From NCBI GenBank assembly GCA_003229755.1, contig QIFJ01000242.1, forward strand, positions 1 through 6,903: a DNA stretch of 6,903 nucleotides. The letters are read 5' to 3'. The stretch comes from Pseudomonadota bacterium. GTDB taxonomy: Bacteria; BMS3Abin14. This document shows, piece by piece, positions 5,643 to 6,903 of the stretch. A program made the position numbers and the translations under genes. The notes beneath the pieces were generated by a model. The model worked only from the letters and a program-made list of their open reading frames with translations. It did no database searches and was not told where the DNA came from. Numbering within the stretch: the first letter of the stretch is position 1; the number at the start of each line of letters is the position of its first letter.

Positions 5643-6029
5643 CTACTCTGCGTTATGACAACCACTGCACTTTGTGGGACCGGTGTCCTTTTTTTGCTTT
5701 TTCAGATCGCTGTGACAGGTCTTGCAAAGAATGTGGAAGGGGTTTTTCTTGGAGCTCATTTGGCTTGGATCCGGAATGTCGGGTTTAACACCGTGACATA
5801 CAAAACAGCTCACGGCTTCTTCCGGAGTTTTAGCTGTATGGTGACACGTCTCACAGCTATATGTCTCAGTATGCTCCTTGTGAGGGAAAGTAACGCCCAG
5901 TTTCTTGTCTTTAGCCTTGTCGATTACGATGGTTTCCGGGGGTGTCCCGGCAAAAGCAAAAGTCATCGTACCGGCAAACGCAACTGCAACCACAAGCGCA
6001 ATAAGAGTTACTGCCAATTTACGATTCAT
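5643..6029 (-). CDS. Periplasmic tetraheme cytochrome c3 (class III)
   Basis: This 128-residue precursor has a signal peptide cleaved after AFA at about residue 27, leaving a mature protein of about 101 residues, the usual size of tetraheme c3. The heme sites are CETCH (59), CFVCH (75), CKTCH (102) and CSGCH (121). The distal histidines sit where class III proteins have them: FPHKEH (H50, H53), the His directly after the first motif (H64) and PFH (H99). All four hemes can therefore be bis-His, low-potential hemes. The family shuttles electrons in the periplasm, for example between hydrogenases or inner-membrane oxidoreductases and other multiheme proteins. ATG at 6029 has a strong GAGGAGGG site (6036-6043) with 6-base spacing. 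The gene has its own candidate promoter and terminator and so is probably monocistronic. No symbol is given, since several paralogue families share this form. Confidence 0.95.
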   Translation of the reverse strand: MNRKLAVTLIALVVAVAFAGTMTFAFAGTPPETIVIDKAKDKKLGVTFPHKEHTETYSCETCHHTAKTPEEAVSCFVCHGVKPDIPDPSQMSSKKNPFHILCKTCHSDLKKQKKDTGPTKCSGCHNAE

Positions 6030-6094
6030 TGATCACCCTCCTCGAAGAAATTGTTGCCAAACGTATTTTCTGACCCCTTGTGAAAAACAGGACA

Positions 6095-6123
6095 CTTATA
6101 ACATAAGCTCTTAATAATTTCTA
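6095..6123 (-). promoter_or_regulatory. Candidate sigma-70 promoter of cytochrome c3
   Basis: TAGAAA (plus 6118-6123, 4 of 6 to TTGACA) is followed after 17 bp by TATAAG (6095-6100, 5 of 6 to TATAAT). Transcription would start near 6088, about 59 bases ahead of the ATG. The surroundings are A+T-rich, so a chance match is possible. No sigma-54 GG-N10-GC pair was found at a sensible distance. Confidence 0.4.
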
Positions 6124-6328
6124 CACCTATCCTGCAGGTTTTATTCCGTTACTAACAGGAAAGAGGAAAAAGGAAAGAGGAAAGAGGGGGTAGCCTCATG
6201 CCCATGTTTTTCCCTGCGACCCCCAGCGTTAAAGGCTTTTGTCTCTTTTGATAAACCCAAACTCCTCCCTTTTCCCTCCTCCCTATCCTAAACCTCTGTG
6301 CACTCCGTGCCTCCGTGGTGAAAGCGCT
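6124..6328. repeat. Gene-free low-complexity region with 7-bp-phased arrays
   Basis: There is no gene between the c3 promoter and the peptidase stop. A 34-base purine tract (6157-6190) contains four heptamers: ggaaaga, ggaaaaa, ggaaaga, ggaaaga (6158-6185). Three more, cctccct, tttccct and cctccct, lie at 6264-6284, and ctccgtgcctccgtggtg follows at 6303-6320, a string like the widespread CTCTGTG/CTCCGTGG intergenic repeats. The 12-mer tccctcctccct here also occurs at 350-361, so both spacers draw on the same repeat material. No intrinsic terminator is visible for the peptidase gene. Confidence 0.55.
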
Positions 6329-6903
6329 TTACTCTTTTTCGCTGCGAGAACCACGTACAACCGCAATTGAATAATTCTCCGGGTCCAGATACTTTTGCGC
6401 CGCTTTCTGCACCTGCTGCGCGGTTACAGAACGAATCCGATCCGGATACCTGAGGGCTTTATCCAGATCCACACCATACAGGGCCGGGAAGAAAACCTCA
6501 TCTACCCTGGAGGAAAGGTCCTGAAGACCTATAAGGTGACTGCCCACCAGGTATTTCCCGGCCCTGCGGAGCTCATCAGCAGAAACCGGCATATCCCGTA
6601 TCTTCCTGATCTGCTCCAGGATACCAGAGATCGCTTCGGCCTCTCTTTCAGGACTGACTGCGATACCGAAGACTATGTAACCGGGGTCTATACCCGGCGC
6701 GACGAAAGAGAAAACGCTGTATGCCAGGGACTGCCTGTCTCTCAATTCTGTAAAAAGTCTCCCACCCTGACCCGCAAGAACTGCGTTGAGCACTTCAAGA
6801 GGATCGCGGTCAACCGAATAAAGTGTCGGTCCCAGGTAACCGAGAATAATATGGGTCTGTTCCTTGTCCTCCCTGTTTTCAGAAACGGAGTTCACCCCTG
6901 ATA
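6329..6903 (-). CDS. M16 family zinc peptidase, C-terminal half (partial)
   Basis: The frame is open to the right edge, so the N-terminal half lies outside; a GTG at 6895 is not the true start, because the sequence begins in the middle of a domain. What remains, about 190 residues ending in TAA at 6329-6331, is the C-terminal domain of M16 (insulinase/processing-peptidase) proteins. DKEQTHIILGYLGPTLYSVD is followed by the hallmark GQGGRLFTELRDRQSLAYSV, a VxEFxP-like segment, YLVGSHLIGLQDLSSR and a closing YLDPENYSIAVVRG. The catalytic HxxEH zinc motif belongs to the missing N-terminal domain. In bacteria these enzymes degrade peptides in the cytoplasm or periplasm; the two half-domains form a clam shell. 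Nothing ties it functionally to the downstream cytochromes, from which about 300 bp of repeats separate it. Confidence 0.88.
   Translation of the reverse strand, partial: SGVNSVSENREDKEQTHIILGYLGPTLYSVDRDPLEVLNAVLAGQGGRLFTELRDRQSLAYSVFSFVAPGIDPGYIVFGIAVSPEREAEAISGILEQIRKIRDMPVSADELRRAGKYLVGSHLIGLQDLSSRVDEVFFPALYGVDLDKALRYPDRIRSVTAQQVQKAAQKYLDPENYSIAVVRGSRSEKE

Noticed and set aside
6030..6060. Sigma-54 promoter at TTGGCAACAATTTCTT upstream of cytochrome c3
   Set aside because: The GG element has no GC at the required 10-bp distance, and the position would overlap the ribosome-binding site.

Overview
All recognisable genes in this window lie on the minus strand, so the text below follows transcription from the right end to the left. 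The dominant theme is periplasmic multiheme c-type cytochromes of the class III and paired-CXXCH kinds, mixed with a thioredoxin-fold/TPR protein and a 4Fe-4S membrane-protein remnant. This points to an anaerobically respiring Gram-negative bacterium of the Desulfuromonadia/Desulfobacterota or Nitrospirota kind. That placement is inferred from gene content; no marker gene is present to prove it.

Layout, right to left. (1) 6329-6903: the C-terminal half of an M16 zinc peptidase, cut by the window edge. (2) 6030-6328: a gene-free stretch with 7-bp-phased simple repeats and a candidate promoter. (3) 5643-6029: an intact tetraheme cytochrome c3, closed by a strong intrinsic terminator. (4) 4111-5412: an intact cytochrome with 15 candidate heme sites (13 CXXCH plus one CX4CH and one CX3CH). 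It sits behind a good sigma-70 promoter that overlaps a 24-bp palindrome. (5) 3353-4051: an intact five-heme cytochrome with an N-terminal beta-rich domain; a hairpin lies between its likely Shine-Dalgarno sequence and its start codon. (6) 3143-3281: a MITE-like element with terminal inverted repeats of about 25 bp. (7) 1952-3093: a thioredoxin-fold/TPR gene broken by an in-frame stop and two frameshifts, and probably by a second in-frame stop. (8) 1649-1955: a small membrane ORF followed by the stump of a 4Fe-4S membrane protein. (9) 1476-1648: a cluster of dispersed-repeat sequence. (10) 397-1475: a ten-heme cytochrome with a frameshift at 701-704 and no visible start of its own. (11) 140-396: a gene-free stretch that can be read almost throughout in 7-bp words. 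(12) 1-139: the start of a membrane-anchored protein, probably a sensor or chemotaxis-type transducer.

The c3 and the two intact paired-CXXCH proteins form a plausible periplasmic electron-transfer set. In each of the four cytochromes, once the ten-heme gene is frame-corrected, the number of non-motif histidines in the heme region equals the number of heme motifs. That is what complete bis-histidine ligation needs, and it supports both the unusual motifs and the frame correction. The left half of the cluster carries many lesions while the right half carries none. This suggests decay of one operon, although single-base homopolymer errors in the assembly must be excluded.
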